64,000 nt of DNA from an uncultured Acidimicrobiales bacterium. GTDB taxonomy: Bacteria; Actinomycetota; Acidimicrobiia; Acidimicrobiales; SHLQ01. The stretch lies in assembly GCA_938015295.1 (NCBI GenBank), contig CALLQB010000004.1, forward strand, positions 122,081-186,080, written 5' to 3'. The translations under genes and the position numbers were made by a program. Below, piece after piece: positions 7,556 to 22,500 of this stretch. Each line of letters starts with the position of its first letter. Positions within the stretch are counted from its first letter, which is position 1. The notes under the pieces were generated by a model, which saw nothing but the letters and a program-made list of their open reading frames with translations, was not told the origin of the DNA and ran no database searches.

Positions 7556-10500
7556 ATGCATAACAGACGGTTGCGGTCGCGAATCGAATTATTTGAAGTA
7601 GCGATAGCGACACTGGGAGTGCTGCTGATCGCCGCGTCCTTGACGATCATGCCGGTATTCGCCGACACCAATGACGCGACGGCCGATCTCGTTCTTAGCT
7701 GCGAGGTGCAACCCCTTTTGACGCCGACGTCGTCTATCCAATCCGGCGTTCAAGGCCTCGTACCCGGCGAGCAAGTGCAGTTCGTGTTGTCGGTTCCCTA
7801 TAGCGAGGGAACGATCTACCAAGACATCCTCACCCGTCCTGACGGTTCGACCTACTACGCCAGCTATCTCGAGCTGATCTCTCTTCCCTCTAACCTGGTC
7901 CTCGATCCAGCGTCCATCGACTTTCGTATCGCCCCCGGCTCGTCCGCCGATCCGGTTGCCGATGGCGTGAGCCAAACACTCGTTGCTGGACCCACGTCTG
8001 ATCCATCGAGCTTCGCTTTGGTCACCGACACCGCAGTGGCCGGACAGACCACATGGCGAGTGCTCTTCCCCGGCGATGAAGCCCAGATGCTGGCCGACCA
8101 AGACGGCGACGGCGACCCGAGTTACACAGTTCCCGCTGGCGGCGAGATCTTCGCAATGACCTTCACCGCTCAGCTTCCAGTTGGCGCAACCTGGGGCGCA
8201 GTGGAGGACGGCAGCGAGTGTTTCGCAACGACATCCACCGGTCCATCGAACCGTGACACCGATCGGGTCCGCACCGCGGTTGCCGCGGTAATCCCTGAAC
8301 TCGAAATCAGCAAGACCACCCCCGCATCGAACGCCTACGTCGCGGGCGGCATCGCTCGGTATGAGTTCACCGCGACGGTCCCACTGGTCGACAAGGCCAC
8401 CGGTTCGCTCACGGTTGCGCCAGCCCGCGATGTGTCGCTGGTTGACGACGTTCCGAATGGATTGATTGCTATCGATGGTGGTGGCAACCCGGTAGCCGAT
8501 GGTGGTACCACCTCGGGCGGCGGCGTTTGGGATGAAACAGCTCGAACGGTTACCTACACGCTCGGCGATATGAACCCCGGCGACACGATCTCGATCGATG
8601 AAGAGATGCAGATCGCAACCGGCGTGCTTCCGGCCACCCTGCTCACCAACGATCTCAAGGGCATCATTTCCTACATGCCCGGCTCGGACCCCGACGACAC
8701 CATCGTCGACCCGGCCGACACCGACGACGCAACCGTCACCGTTGCATCGTCGGACCCTACGGTTTCGAAGGAAGCGGAGTTTGAAAGCTACGGCGTCGGC
8801 TTGCCGTTCGATTACACCGTCGTGATCGATATCCCCGGCGACTCCGAGTACTACAACTTCACGATTCTCGACACGCTGCCCGACGGCATGCAGTTCCTCA
8901 ACTACATCTCGGCTACGTGTACCCCCGCTGGCGCTACCTGTCCCGACCCAATCACCACGCTCGCTCCGACCGTCTTCCCCTCGGGCGGCGGTACCGGCAT
9001 TGGCTGGTACCCAAATGCGCTGCCCGCCGACGTCAATCCTCGCCAAATCGAACTGGTCTACGAAGTACAGCTTGACCCTGCGTACTTCAACGAGGACGAG
9101 GTGCTGTTCTTTGACAGCTTCACCAACGACCTTGAAGTTCAATGGAACACCGTCGACCGGCTTGGCGTTATCCCGCCAGCGACAGCGTCACCACCATCAT
9201 TTGACGGTGGTATCAGTACGTCTGACGACATCATCTATGACCGGCCGATTCTCCAGATCGATAAGACGGTTGCCACCAGCGACGGCGTCTTCGCCGACGA
9301 GGCCCGTGAAGGCTGGGACTTCGAAGAAGGCGACCTCGCCACCTACACCTCCATCATTACCAACGTTGGTTCCCGCGACGCTGTCGACCTGACCATCGTC
9401 GACGTTCCCGTTGGCATCGATATCGATCCAGCGTCGGTCACCGTTGCCGGCGCAGCTTGTGTCGCCCCCGACTGCACCTGGGACGGCACCACCCTTACCG
9501 TCTCCTATGCCGGTCCGGTCGCTCCGGCTGGCGATTTCACGATCGAATACACGGCGTCGCCAACCCAAACCGGCGACCTCGATAACCAGATCAACATCCC
9601 GACCTACGCCGACACGCTCGGAACCGCTTACACCGAGAGCCCCGGCGACACCGTCCCGCTTTCGATCCCGGATCCAGTCCTCACAATCGACAAGGACCCA
9701 TCAGATGGTGTTGTCGAAACCGGAGTGGCCAACTCACTCGGCACCAAGTTCCCGTTCACCTTCACCGTCACGAACACGGGTGCGGTAACTGCGTACAACC
9801 CGATCGTTACTGACGTACCTCCCGCCAATGTCTGTGTGATTGCCGGTGGCCTCAACGCCGCAGCCGCGGGCGCCGTGACCGAAACCGCACCGGGTGTCTT
9901 CGCCTTGGATGCACCGCTCGCTCCCGGAGCGTCCGTTACCTTCGACGCTGACGTCGAAGTCTGTGGCCCGATCGAGGCCGGCACCTACGAAAACACTGCC
10001 AACCTCACCTGGGAAGACCTCTCCGACGCCACCGACTCGACCGGTGCCGCATACTCCGACACCGATCCCGCCCCGCTCGTTCTCGAAGCACCACAGTACG
10101 AAGTAACAAAGGGCCCGGCCGTCGATGCCGGCGCGACCATCAACTGGACCTTCGATAGCGACGACAGCGGCACCATCGACCCTGATGAGTACAACCAGGG
10201 CGCGTGGACGATCATCATCGAAAACACCTCGACCGTGCCGATCGGTGGCCTTGTCGTCGATGACCCGATGCCCGACCCGTTCGAGTACAACCCTGGCGAC
10301 GCCACCGTCGTGTGGATTGGTCAGACCCCTGACACCTTCACCGACAAGTCAACTGCCTCTGGCACCACCGTATTGTCGGGCTACACCGAACAACTCGACT
10401 TCGAGATCGGCCAGCTCCAGGCAGGCGCCGAGATCCGCATCACGGTTCCATTCTCGCACAATGGGCTCGACCCATCCGATGGTGACCTCACCCGTCTCAA

Positions 10501-13500
10501 CACGGTGCAGGTCACCAACGACAACATCACCTTTGACCCAAGCCTTCATGAGGCCGACGGCGAATACAGCCTCATTCCGATCGAAGAAGGCCCCACGCTG
10601 GCAAAGACCGTCGACGAAGTCGGCATCTATCCCGGTGTTGAAACCATTGAAGGAGCGCCCGGCAAACAGGTCGACTTCTCGATAGATCTCACCATCCCAA
10701 CGTCGACCACACTCGACACCTTCGACGTGTGGGTCTTGGACGAACTGCCCGACGGCTTGACCTTGGCAAACGAACCCGTTGCCAACGCCGTTCCGTCTGC
10801 TGGCGGCTGGACCGTCAGCTGTATCTCCGGACCCTGTGGCACTGTCTCTGAAGGCGGTGCGTACCTCGGTTCGCAACCCGGTCAGAACGGCAAGACCGAA
10901 CTCGCGTGGTTCATCGGCGACGTTCCACCGGACGGCTCAGCCACACCAATCGTGATGCGCCTTACGTTCCGGGCCGAGGTCGAAGCGAACTTCGATGATG
11001 GCTCCGAAGTCATCGACGGACTCAACGACCCGTTGGTCAACCAAGCGTTCCCGATCTTCAACCGGTCCAACGTGGTACCCGGCGGCTCCGGCAACGTCGT
11101 GGCCGGACTCCCCGCAACTTTCCCAAGCTCGAACGACTATGACCGGGTCTACCCGAAAGATCCGGCCGAGATCGACCTCGTCACCCCACGTCTCGATATC
11201 GAGAAGACGGCCTACAACGCCGACGGAGACCCGGTTCAAGAGATCAACGCTGGCGATGAGTTCAGCTACGAAGTGAAATACACCAACGTCGGTTCTGGCC
11301 CGGCGTTCGATATCGACTTCAGCGACGACCTCGCAAATCCAGAAGGTATTCCGTTTGCGACGATCGATCAGTCGAGCTTGGTGCTCACGGTCGATGCCGT
11401 GCCACTGACCGCTGCAGCCGATGGCGATGGCCTTACCTGTCTGTTTGTTCCGTTTGGTCCGAACGGTGGTGTGAACCTTGAATGCGAGTTCGACGGCCCC
11501 CTTGTTGGTGACGTCGACGGTCCGAGTGGAGCCGCCCTCGGCGGCCAGATCGTTATTGCCTACGACGGCACAACCGTCGACAACGACGATTTCTTCGCCC
11601 AGTTCTCCACCCAGAACTTTGACCCGATGTTCATTCGCAACACGGCGATGGCAACCGAGTACTTCGAGTCGGCAGGGGAGGGCGGCAACCAGTACGCCAC
11701 CGGGTTCGCCTCAACCCGTCTCTTTGCCTTCACTCCGAAACCTGAAATCGACATGTGGTGCGTTGGCGGTGCCGACATCATTCCTGGCGCCCCTGCCGGA
11801 AGCGATGTGCAGTTCCAAGTTGTGGTCGGCAACGGCGACAAGGTTGATGTCAGCGGTAACGCCGACGGCGACACCACGCTGACCCCCTTCCCGCAGGTCG
11901 ATACCGATGGTGATGGGTACCCCGACGCTGGCTTTGGTTTCAACCCGGTCTTCACCCTCACCATCCAGGACAGCTACGTGTTCAACGGCGTCCAGGGAAC
12001 CGGCCCAGGTTGGGGCGACGCTACGTACACCAACTACACCCCGTTCCCTGCGCCTGACCAGATCCTCGACGAAGTGCAGCCGAACACCTACACCCTCGTG
12101 TGGGACAGCCTTCCCGGAATCCCCCATAGCCCGGAGAACGACGAGGAAGAGGACTTCCTCGCTTGGTATGACCTCCTGATTGACGTAACCAAGACCGGTA
12201 CTGGTGGTGCCAGTTTCTGGTTCGACCTCAGCTTCACTGATGCCGATGGCAACACCGATCGCGGCTCGAACGTCAGCGAGTACTTTGAGCTCGTTGAAAA
12301 GGATCGGCATGGTTGCCCGGGTGGGCCACCGCCTCGAGTTTGGAAGACCCCAGACGCCGACGACGGAGTCTCGGTTCTTCCGGGTCAAGCCACCGAATTC
12401 GTCATGTACATCCAGCAGCCTGATGAAGACCCGATGTCGGGAGACTTCATCGACAACCTGCCCGATGGCCTGATCTACGCTGGCGACCTTCTCGTCACGG
12501 ATCCTCTCTACGCAGTCGCCACGATGGACGTGGTGCCTCCCACGTGGACCGACGACAACGACGGTGACGGCGACGTCGACCTCGAGGACTACTTCACATC
12601 ATCGACTGCTCAGCCAAACGGCGACACAACCCTGCTCTGGGAACCACCGCCTCTTCCGCAAGGTCTGACCAGCGACCCAAACAATGGTGATGCCGATACC
12701 CGATGGATCATTCGAGTACCTGTGGTCTCCGAGGATCCGGTTCCGTATCCGTTCGAACTCGTCGTAAACGGCTTCACCTGGGACACCGCTGACTTCGGGC
12801 CGCGATCGGACACCGGCGTGGTGACCACCGATGGTGGCGGACGTCCCGATATCGAGAAGCGGGTTTCCAACAAGGAAGGCCCCTACGGCTCGCTCTTCAC
12901 CTACACGATCGATGTCACGTTCCCCTCTGGCTACGCCGGCACCGACGTGATCATCTACGACCAGATCAACCGAGTGAACAACTGGGAGGGTGCGCCGTAC
13001 TCCAACCAGCAACTCGGCAACATGAACTCCAATACCGCTATCTTCCCCGTGGTTCCGCCGGTCACGTATCCGAACACCGCTGGCGAACTCAGCTACGCCC
13101 ATTACGGCTACACACCGGCCGAGTTCACTCTCGACAATTACGTCTCAGACTTCTGTGTGGTCGGCTGCTCAGGCGCAGCAGACGCCATCGACGCTGTTCC
13201 GATGACGCCCCAGCCGGTTGCGGAAACGTTGACGAATCCACTTTCTTCCGCCGACCCCTATTACACCAATGCCAACGGTGCCATCGGCTGGTACCTGGGC
13301 GACATCGAACCCGACCCTGAGGGCCAGGACCGCGTTGTCCGGCTCACCTACACCGTCGAAGCGCCAACGATCACCGAGCAGCGCCAGCGAGTCATCGAAC
13401 ATGGCCCAACCCCCTTCCCGGGTGGCACATCCGATCCGCTCTTCGACGATGTCGACGGGTACTGGATGTGGGAACTCAGCCAAGTCAACCACCCCAACCT

Positions 13501-16500
13501 TGTCCAGCTCCGTAGTTGGGGCGGCGGCAACCCTGAGCTTGCAGTGTGGGAAGGCGGAACCGACACCGATTGGCAAACCACCAACAACACCCAGTGGGGA
13601 AACCTCAGCGGTTCATCGCTGCTCGACTCGGACGACACCTACGTCACCGTTGCGTACCCATTGCTCACCATGGACAAAGACTGTGGTGCAATCAACGACC
13701 CGAACGGTACCAACCCGGTGCCGACCCCAATCGGTTCAGCGAACATCACGTGTGAGCTGACGATCGAAAACAAGAGTCCAGTTGATGCCTTCGACGTTTC
13801 GGTCACCGACACACCGCTCACCGACTGCGTCATCGGCGGCCGGTCGTATTACGGCCGCTTCCGCTACTCGACGAATATCGCGAATGGTGACCTTCGCGAC
13901 CCAATCGTCGATGGCGCCGGTACGGGTCGGATAGATCCACTCGATCCCGATGTTGTCCGGTACAGCTGCGATATCTCCGGCGAGTTCGTGAACGATCCCG
14001 AGCTCACCTCGGTCCCCAATACCTTCCCAGCGTCGTGGTCAACGTCGCTTGGCGCCAGCCAGATCAAAACCTTCACCTACCAGATGCGGGTTGACGGTTG
14101 GACCGACCAGCCAGCAATCAGCCAAAACAACACCAACGGAACCTGGGAGATCAGCGGCGCATGGACCAATGACGCCGTACTCCAACCATGGGCCGATGAG
14201 CCGGGCGGCGTCGCCCTCGGCGAAGAGATTCGTGTCCGCGACGAGGTGTTCTTCCACGACCCATTCATCAATATCTCGAAGTTTCCGTATCCAGCCGACC
14301 GAGACCTTTCCGTCGATGCCAGCCCGTTTCCTGATTACCTTAACGACGACGATGAATGCGACATCAACAATCTCTGGCCTTTCATCTACAAGAACGACTG
14401 CGGCCGCAGCTACAACCCAGCATCTACAAACCAGACGGCCGTGCAAGACTATGGCGATCCGTTCGCTGGCGACTACTGGATGCGGGACCAGCCCGACGCC
14501 TATAACGATCTACTGCAGCCGCCATCGCGGGCGATAACCCCCTACTCGTGGCCCCAGCACATGCGAGGCATTGCTCTCGGTTTCCATTGGTACGCGTTCA
14601 ACGGTTGGACCGACTTCGGCGATGTGTTCGATGTGTCCACCGGCAATCGTGGGTATGTCGACCGTCCCTTGAACGAAGATAGTGCGTGGGCTGACGCCTT
14701 CGACGTCGAACCAACACAGCCCTACACCTGGGCAATCGACATTCGCATTGACGGAATGGAGCGACTCGAGAGCATCGACATCGAGGATCAGCTTCCGTAC
14801 GGCTGGGACTTTGTTCCCGGATCGGCAAAAATCGTCGATGGAAACTGGTTCCTTGGCTATACGAACAACGGATGGGCTGAGAACAACGGGGTTACGCCTG
14901 GTTACGGGCTTGTCACACTTCCCGACCCGGTCATCGACAACACGACCGAAGGTACCTGCTCGACCGCTGCGTGGCATGAAGCCGGGCCCACGATGAGCTT
15001 CGAGTTCGAGCGCGACACCGCTGGCGAAGATCAGCCGTGGGAGTACCGCTACCTCGACGCCCGTGACCGCTATGGCACCCACACGACCTACTCGGACTAC
15101 GCCGCCGGCGAATCCGACAAGATGAACTGGATCCGGATCCACTACGACGCCGTGCCCGATCCCTCGATCCTGGCCTGTGACCCAGACACTTCATCTTCCG
15201 ACACCTGGTTCATGGAAAACAACGTGTCGCTCAGCGCACTCCGCGACTACGACGCTGGAGTTATGACCGATACGTACCGGATGCTTGCACCAGTGCCGAA
15301 CCCGGTTGCGCTTGAGAAGCTCCCCGACGATGACTACGTCTCCGACGAAACCGTCAATGACTTCACCATCACCTTCACCAACGACCTCGACGTGCCGGTC
15401 GAGGACATCACCTTCACCGACGAGTTGACCTCCGCTCCTGTCGCTCCGCTTCCCGATGGGGGCTACGACTGCGGCACCGTAACCGTCGTTGGCGGAACCG
15501 GATTCACCGAGTCGTGTGTTGGCGGCCTCGGATCGCAGACCACATCGCTCGAGTGGTTCTTCAGTTCCATCGCCCCCGGCGAAACCATCGTCATCACGAT
15601 GCCGATCATCGTCCCGAAGGACGAGACCAACCTTCTCGTGTGGGACAACACGGTTTCAACGACCGTCAAGGAATACTACGACGCTCCGCTGGCCGACGGC
15701 GGCAAGAACACCGTGGTGAACGCATCACCTCCACCGACCCCATCGAAGTCATCCACGCCGAACCCGGCAACGGTCAACGATGTCGTCGACTATGAGGTCA
15801 GCTTCACGGCCAACCGCTACCAGGTGTTCTTCGACCTGGCGTACATCGACACGATTCCCGATGGTCTGACCTTCGAAAGTTTCGAAGGAATCTCTTGTTC
15901 TGGTTCGTGCCCTGCTGGGTTCACCGACGCCGATGTGCTCGAGTTCACGCCCGTGGTAAACGGCGACGGCACCACCACACTCTGGTGGTTCTTCGGGGAC
16001 CTCCCGGGCTCAGGAACCGGCAATCACACCTGGACCATGTCCTACCGGGCCCGAGTTGATGACAGCTACAACGACGGTTCAACCGTCCTCGACGAGGATG
16101 TCCTCACCAACGTTGCGCAGGGTTTCTCCAATGAGGAAAACCTGCTCGACACTCCCGTTGGAATCCCTTCGCCCGCCGACTGGACGACCTATCCGCCATC
16201 AGCGCTTGTCGAGCACGATCTCGATATCGAGGAGCCAGAGCTGGCAATCGCGAAGTCGGCTACGCCGTCATCGGACCCACTCGATTCATCGGGAACAGTG
16301 ATCTTCCAGGTTGAGGTAACAAATGACGGTGGAACTGCGGCCTACGCCGTGGAGGTAAGTGACACCCCCAACGGTGCACTTGAGAACATCGTGATGGACC
16401 CAACCACGTTCGCGGGCTCTGTTGTGACCGTGGGTTGGACCGCAACCGACCCGACTGTTGGCTGGTTCATTCCGGTTATCCAGCCGGGCGAAACCGCTAT

Positions 16501-19500
16501 CTTTACCTACGTAGCCGAAGTCGCCGATGGCTTCCTCGAAGAGGGCTACCCGGCAGCCGAGAACGACGCTGAGGTCGAGACCTACAGAGCTCGCCCAGGC
16601 GTCGACCCTGAACCTGGCGACCGGTTCTACGGCGGCGAAGAAGTATCGGTGGCCGTGGACCTCGCTGGTCCTCAGCTGGAGATGCAGAAGTACGTCGGTG
16701 GTTGCACCGATGACTTTGCGTTCACCGCACCAGGTGTTTCAACGATCTGGTGTCTCGAGGTCGAAAACACCGGTGGCGCTCCGGCGTACGGCGCAGTCGT
16801 CAGCGACACACTCCCGTATCAGTGGCTGTACGACGCTGGTTCAACCGCTGGGTCAGGCGGCTGGACCGTTACCGAGCCGACTATCGGAGCTCCGTTTACC
16901 GGCGTGCAGGAAGTCTCCTGGGCAATTGGCGATCTCCTCCCGGGCGACGTGATGCAGATTACCTTTACCGCCACGGCTGGTGAAGATGCCCCACTGAACG
17001 TTACAAACTGGGCTGTTGTTAACTCGTTCCAGTCCGACGGCAGCCCGTTGCCGCCAACGGTTACCGGTGCGTCCGACGACGACCCTGCCTCGGCAGCCAT
17101 GGGCGACCATGCTCTCGAAATTGCCAAGACGCCAGACCGTCAACAGTGGGGCTTGATCCCCAGCGGCGGAACCGTGACGTGGACGCTCAGTATCACCAAC
17201 CCGGCCGCAACGAGTTCCAACACGAACCTGGTGATAACCGACACGCTCCCTGTGCCGCTTACCTACTCGACATGGTCCTCGACCGATCCTCGAGTATCGC
17301 TGAACGGCGCAAATGCTGCTGCTGGACCCAACGGTGAAGACGTTGTGGTCTGGGACATCTCCGACCTTGCCGCTGGCGAGTCGGTCGACATCGTCATCAC
17401 GGCAACCGTTCCGCCCGCGACACCAGTCGCAAACCAGTGGTACGTCAACGACTCTGAGGTTCAGTCCGAGGAGATCTCCGATCCGGTCGTGAACCAAGCC
17501 AAGGTCATGTTCTTCGAGCCGGCTAGCGTCGGCAACTTCGCCTGGCTTGATTCGGACTCTGACGGTATTCAGGACAGCGGCGAGCCCGGTCTCGACGGCA
17601 TCACCGTTAACCTGCTCGATGCCAATGGCGACCAGTTGTACCGTGACCCCGCGACCGGTCTCATTTCGACCGACGCAGGCTTCGGTTGGCCCGCCATGAG
17701 CGTCGTTACCGGCGATGACCCTTCGACTCCTGGAGTCGAGACCGGTTGGTATGGCTTCGATGAGCTTCCCCCGGGCACCTATCGCCTCGAGTTCGTCCCA
17801 ACCGCAGCTCATGGCCCGACGATTGAGAACGCTGGCGGTGACGACGCTGCTGACTCCGACGTCGATCCGCTAACCGGCCTTAGCCACCTCGTGGTTCTCG
17901 ATCCGGGTGAAAACGACTCGACCATCGATGCTGGCTTCATTCCGTTCGACGAATACCTCGAGAACCTCGCAAGCATCGACGTCGAAAAGGACACCAACGG
18001 TTTCCAGGCCGATGTCGAGCCCGGCCCCGTTCTCGTGGTCGGCGATGCCGTTACCTGGACCTACGAGGTCACCAACACTGGTCCAATGGCGTTGGTTGAT
18101 GCGCAGGTCGTCGACTCCGAAGGTGTTGCCGTCGAATGTGACAGTGACCGCGACGGAGCGTTCGATAACGGCGACACGATTCCGTTGCTCCGACCCAATG
18201 AATCGGTTACCTGTGAAGGAACCGGTACCGCGACTGGCGGCCAGTATGAGAACACCGCCAGCATCGAAGGCTCACCGGTTGTACCGGACCTCGCAACGTG
18301 CGGTTGCGACCTCGGCGATCCTTCGACCTGGCCAACCGACCCAGCCGGCTACGAGCCCGCTACCGGCCCCGGTGGCGAAGATCTCGGTCCGGTTACCGAC
18401 GATGATCCTTCCCACTACTTTGGAGCCGAAGGCGGCATTGCGGTTGAGAAATTCACCAACGGTGCACAGGCCGATACCGAACCGGGCCCCGTGCTCGCCG
18501 TCGGCGATGCGGTTACCTGGACCTACGTCGTCACCAACACCTCCACGACAGCATTGTCCGCTGTAGCGGTTACCGACAGCGAAGGCGTTGTTGTTGGCTG
18601 TGACACCGATGGCGACTTCGCCTTCGATGACGGCAACGTGATTCCGGTTCTCATACCGGGTCAGTCGGTTAGCTGTCAGGGAACCGGCACGGCAGCGGCC
18701 GGCCAATACCAGAACACTGCTAGTACCTCGGGAACCCCGATCCTCCCAGATCCGGCGACCTGTGGTTGCGCCTTGTCCGATCCGACGACATGGCCAAGCG
18801 ATCCTGCCGTCTACACCCCGGCAATCGACGTCAACGGTGACCCACTCGACGATGTCAGCGACACCGATCCGTCCCATTACTACGGCGCCGAAGGCGCTAT
18901 CGACGTCGCGAAGTCCACCAACGGCCTTCAGGCTGATATCGAGCCTGGTCCGGTCGTCGACACCGGTGACGCCGTGACGTGGACGTACGTGGTCACCAAC
19001 GACACGAACGCCGCAATCGTCGACGCCACCGTGACCGACAGCGAAGGCGTCATCGTCGAGTGCGACATCGACGGCGACTTCGCCTTCGACGACGGCAACG
19101 TGATTCCACTGCTACTCCCGGGCGATTCGGTTACCTGTGAAGGAACCGGAACCGCGACCGACGGCCAGTACGAAAACACTGCTTCGGTTTCGGGTACCCC
19201 GGTTCTTCCAGATCCGACCACCTGTGGCTGTGACCTGTCCGATCCGGACACGTGGCCGACTGACCCCACCCTGTTCGCCGATCCGGTCGACGAGAACGGC
19301 GATCCGCTTCCTCCGGTTACCGATGATGATCCGAGCCATTACTTTGGTTTCTCCGGCGGTATTGACGTCGAGAAGTGGACCGATGGCGTGCAGGCCGATA
19401 CCGAACCCGGCCCAGTCTTGGATGTTGGCGACACCGTCACCTGGACCTACCGGGTAACGAACACCTCGACAGCTGCATTGACCGATGTCGTGGTGACCGA

Positions 19501-22500
19501 TAGCGAAGGTGTCCTCGTCGACTGTGACATCGATGGCGACTTCGCCTTCGATGACGGCAACCTCATTCCGTTGCTAGTCCCCGGTGCTTCGGTGACCTGT
19601 GAAGGCAGCGGCACGGTTTCGGCTGGACAGTACGAAAACACTGCCGCTACCTCGGGAACCCCAGAACTCCCAGACCCCGCAACCTGCGGCTGTGACCTGT
19701 CTGATCCAACCACCTGGCCCACCGATGATCCGACGGTGTACACCCCGGCGCTCGATGAGAGTGGCGATCCAATCGACGACGTCACCGACACCGACCCGAG
19801 CCATTACTTCGGTGATGACGGCGAAATCGGCATCGAGAAGTCGACCAACGGTGTCGATGCTGACGTTGAACCGGGCCCGGCAATCGATACCGGCGATCCT
19901 GTCACGTGGACCTATGTGGTCACGAACGATACGCCGCTCGCAATCGTTGATGCGATCGTGACCGACAGCGAAGGCGTCATTGTCAACTGTGACGTCGACG
20001 GCAACGCCGTCTTTGACGGCGGCAACGTGATTCCTCTCATGCTTCCGGGCGACGAGGTTACGTGTCAGGGAAGCGGCATCGCCGAAGACGGCCAGTACTC
20101 AAACACCGGCGCAGTCAGTGGTACGCCGGTACTTCCGGATCCCACCACCTGTGGCTGTGACCTCTCTGATCCAACTACGTGGCCCATCGACCCCACCCTT
20201 TTCGCCGACCCGGTTGACGAAAATGGCGATCCATTGCCACCGATGACCGGCGACGATCCCAGCCACTACTTTGGCGAATCCGGCGGCATCGACGTCGAGA
20301 AGTGGACTGGCGGCGAGCAAGCCGATACCCCAACCGGCCCAGTCATTCAGACCGACGGCTCGGTCACCTGGACCTATGTGGTGACCAACACCTCGACGAC
20401 GGCGCTGACCGACGTCGTGGTAACCGACAGCCAAGGTGTCGTGGTTGAGTGCGACATCGATCTCGACTTCGCCTTTGACGACGGCAACGTCATCCAATTG
20501 CTTGGACCAACCCAGTCCACGACGTGTCAGGGAACCGGCACCGCGACAGCTGGCCAGTACCAGAACATCGCCAGCACTACGGGTACGCCGATCCTTCCGG
20601 ACCCGTCCACCTGTGGCTGTGACCTCGACGATCCAACGTCGTGGCCAAATGACGTGACCCTGTACACCAACGCCGTTGATGAATTCGGCGATCCGTTGCC
20701 TCCCGTCGTCGACGCTGACCCAAGTCACTTTTACGGAGCCGATGGCAATATCGACATCAACAAGTCGACCAATGGGGTCGACGCCGATGTTGAGCCTGGC
20801 CCGGCAATCGATACCGACGCACCGGTTACCTGGACCTATGTGGTCACCAACGCAAGCAACATGACGGTTATCAACGCCGCGGTAACCGACAGCCAAGGCG
20901 TGGTCGTCAACTGCGACTCTGATGACAATGGCATCTTCGACGAAGGCAACGTCATTCCACTCATGCTTCCTGGTGACGAGGTCACCTGTGAGGGAACCGG
21001 CCTGGCAACCGACGGGCAGTACCAGAACGACGGTGCTATCTCCGGAACGCCCGTCTTGCCTGACCCCGCAACCTGTGGGTGCGACATCGACGATCCAACA
21101 ACGTGGCCAACCGAGCCAACCGAGTACCCAGAACCAATCGACCCCAATGGCAATCCGTTGCCTGCGGTCACCGCCGATGACTCCTCGCACTTCTTTGGTG
21201 TATCCGGCGGTATCGACGTCGAGAAGTGGACCGAAGGAGTGCAGGCGGATTCTGCACCGGGACCCGTCCTCGACGTAGGCGACATCGCAGTCTGGACGTA
21301 CCTGGTCACCAACACTTCGACGACAGCGCTCATCGACATATACGTCACTGACAGTCGAGGGGTCGCGGTCAACTGCGACATTGATGGAGACACTATCTTC
21401 GACGACGACAACTTCATTGCGTTGTTGGTACCTAGTCAGGCGATCGTCTGTCAGGGATTCGAACCAGTCGAAGCCGGGCAGTACGACAACGTTGCCAGCA
21501 CGTCAGGCACGCCAGTTCTGCCGGACCCCGGAACGTGCGACTGCGATCTCGCTGATCCAACCACCTGGCCTGACGATGATCCTGCCGTCTACCTCGAGGT
21601 AGTCGACGACAATGGCGATCCACTACCGGCCGTCATCGATGCTGACCCGAGTCATTACTTTGGGAACGAAGGTGTGGTCGACATCGAAAAATCGACCAAC
21701 GGTGTCGATGCTGATGTGGCTCCAGGGCCCGGCGTTACCGTCGGCGACGAGGTCACCTGGACCTACGTCGTCACCAACGACACGCCAATGGCTTTGGCCA
21801 ACTCGTCGGTCATCGACGACCAGGGCGTGACCGTCAATTGCGACAACAACAGCGACTTGGTCTTCGACGAAGGTCCTGTCATCTTGATGCTTGTTCCTGG
21901 AGCATCGGTAACCTGCGAAGCAACCGGAATTGCCACCGGCGGACCGTACACGAACCTCGGAAGCGTAGCCGGCACACCAGTATTGCCAGACCCCGCTGCG
22001 TGTGGTTGCGAGCTTGATGATCCAACGACATGGCCTACCGACGACCCGGCGCTGTACACGAGTCCTGTCGATGAGAATGGCGACCCGATTCCTCCCGTCA
22101 CCGACGCCGATCCCAGTCACTACTTCGGCGAAGACCCCGGCCTGGGCATCGAAAAGTCCACGAACGGCGTCGACGCCGACCTCGCTCCGGGTCCCGGAAT
22201 TCCGGTCGCAAGCGCAGTCTCGTGGACCTACGTCGTGACCAACTCCGGCTTTGCGGCCATCGTTCCCGCTACCGTCACCGATTCAGAGGGCGTGAGGATC
22301 GATTGCGATACCGACGGCGACGGCACGTTCGACGGGACCAACGTCATCGCACTGATGTTGCCCGGTCAACAGGTGGCCTGTCGCGGTTCCGGGCCAGCCA
22401 CTGCGGGCCAGTACGAAAACCAGGGCCTGGTTTCTGGTCCTCCTCAGGTGCCGAACCCCGAGACGTGCGACTGCGATCTTGGCGACCCCGCCACATGGCC

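Noticed and set aside
7589..9142. Long antisense frame of 517 codons opposite the start of the giant gene
   Set aside because: It is a shadow of the highly biased repeat-protein frame; the product is low-complexity, unlike any family, and lacks a ribosome-binding site. The same holds for the frame at 20099-21190.
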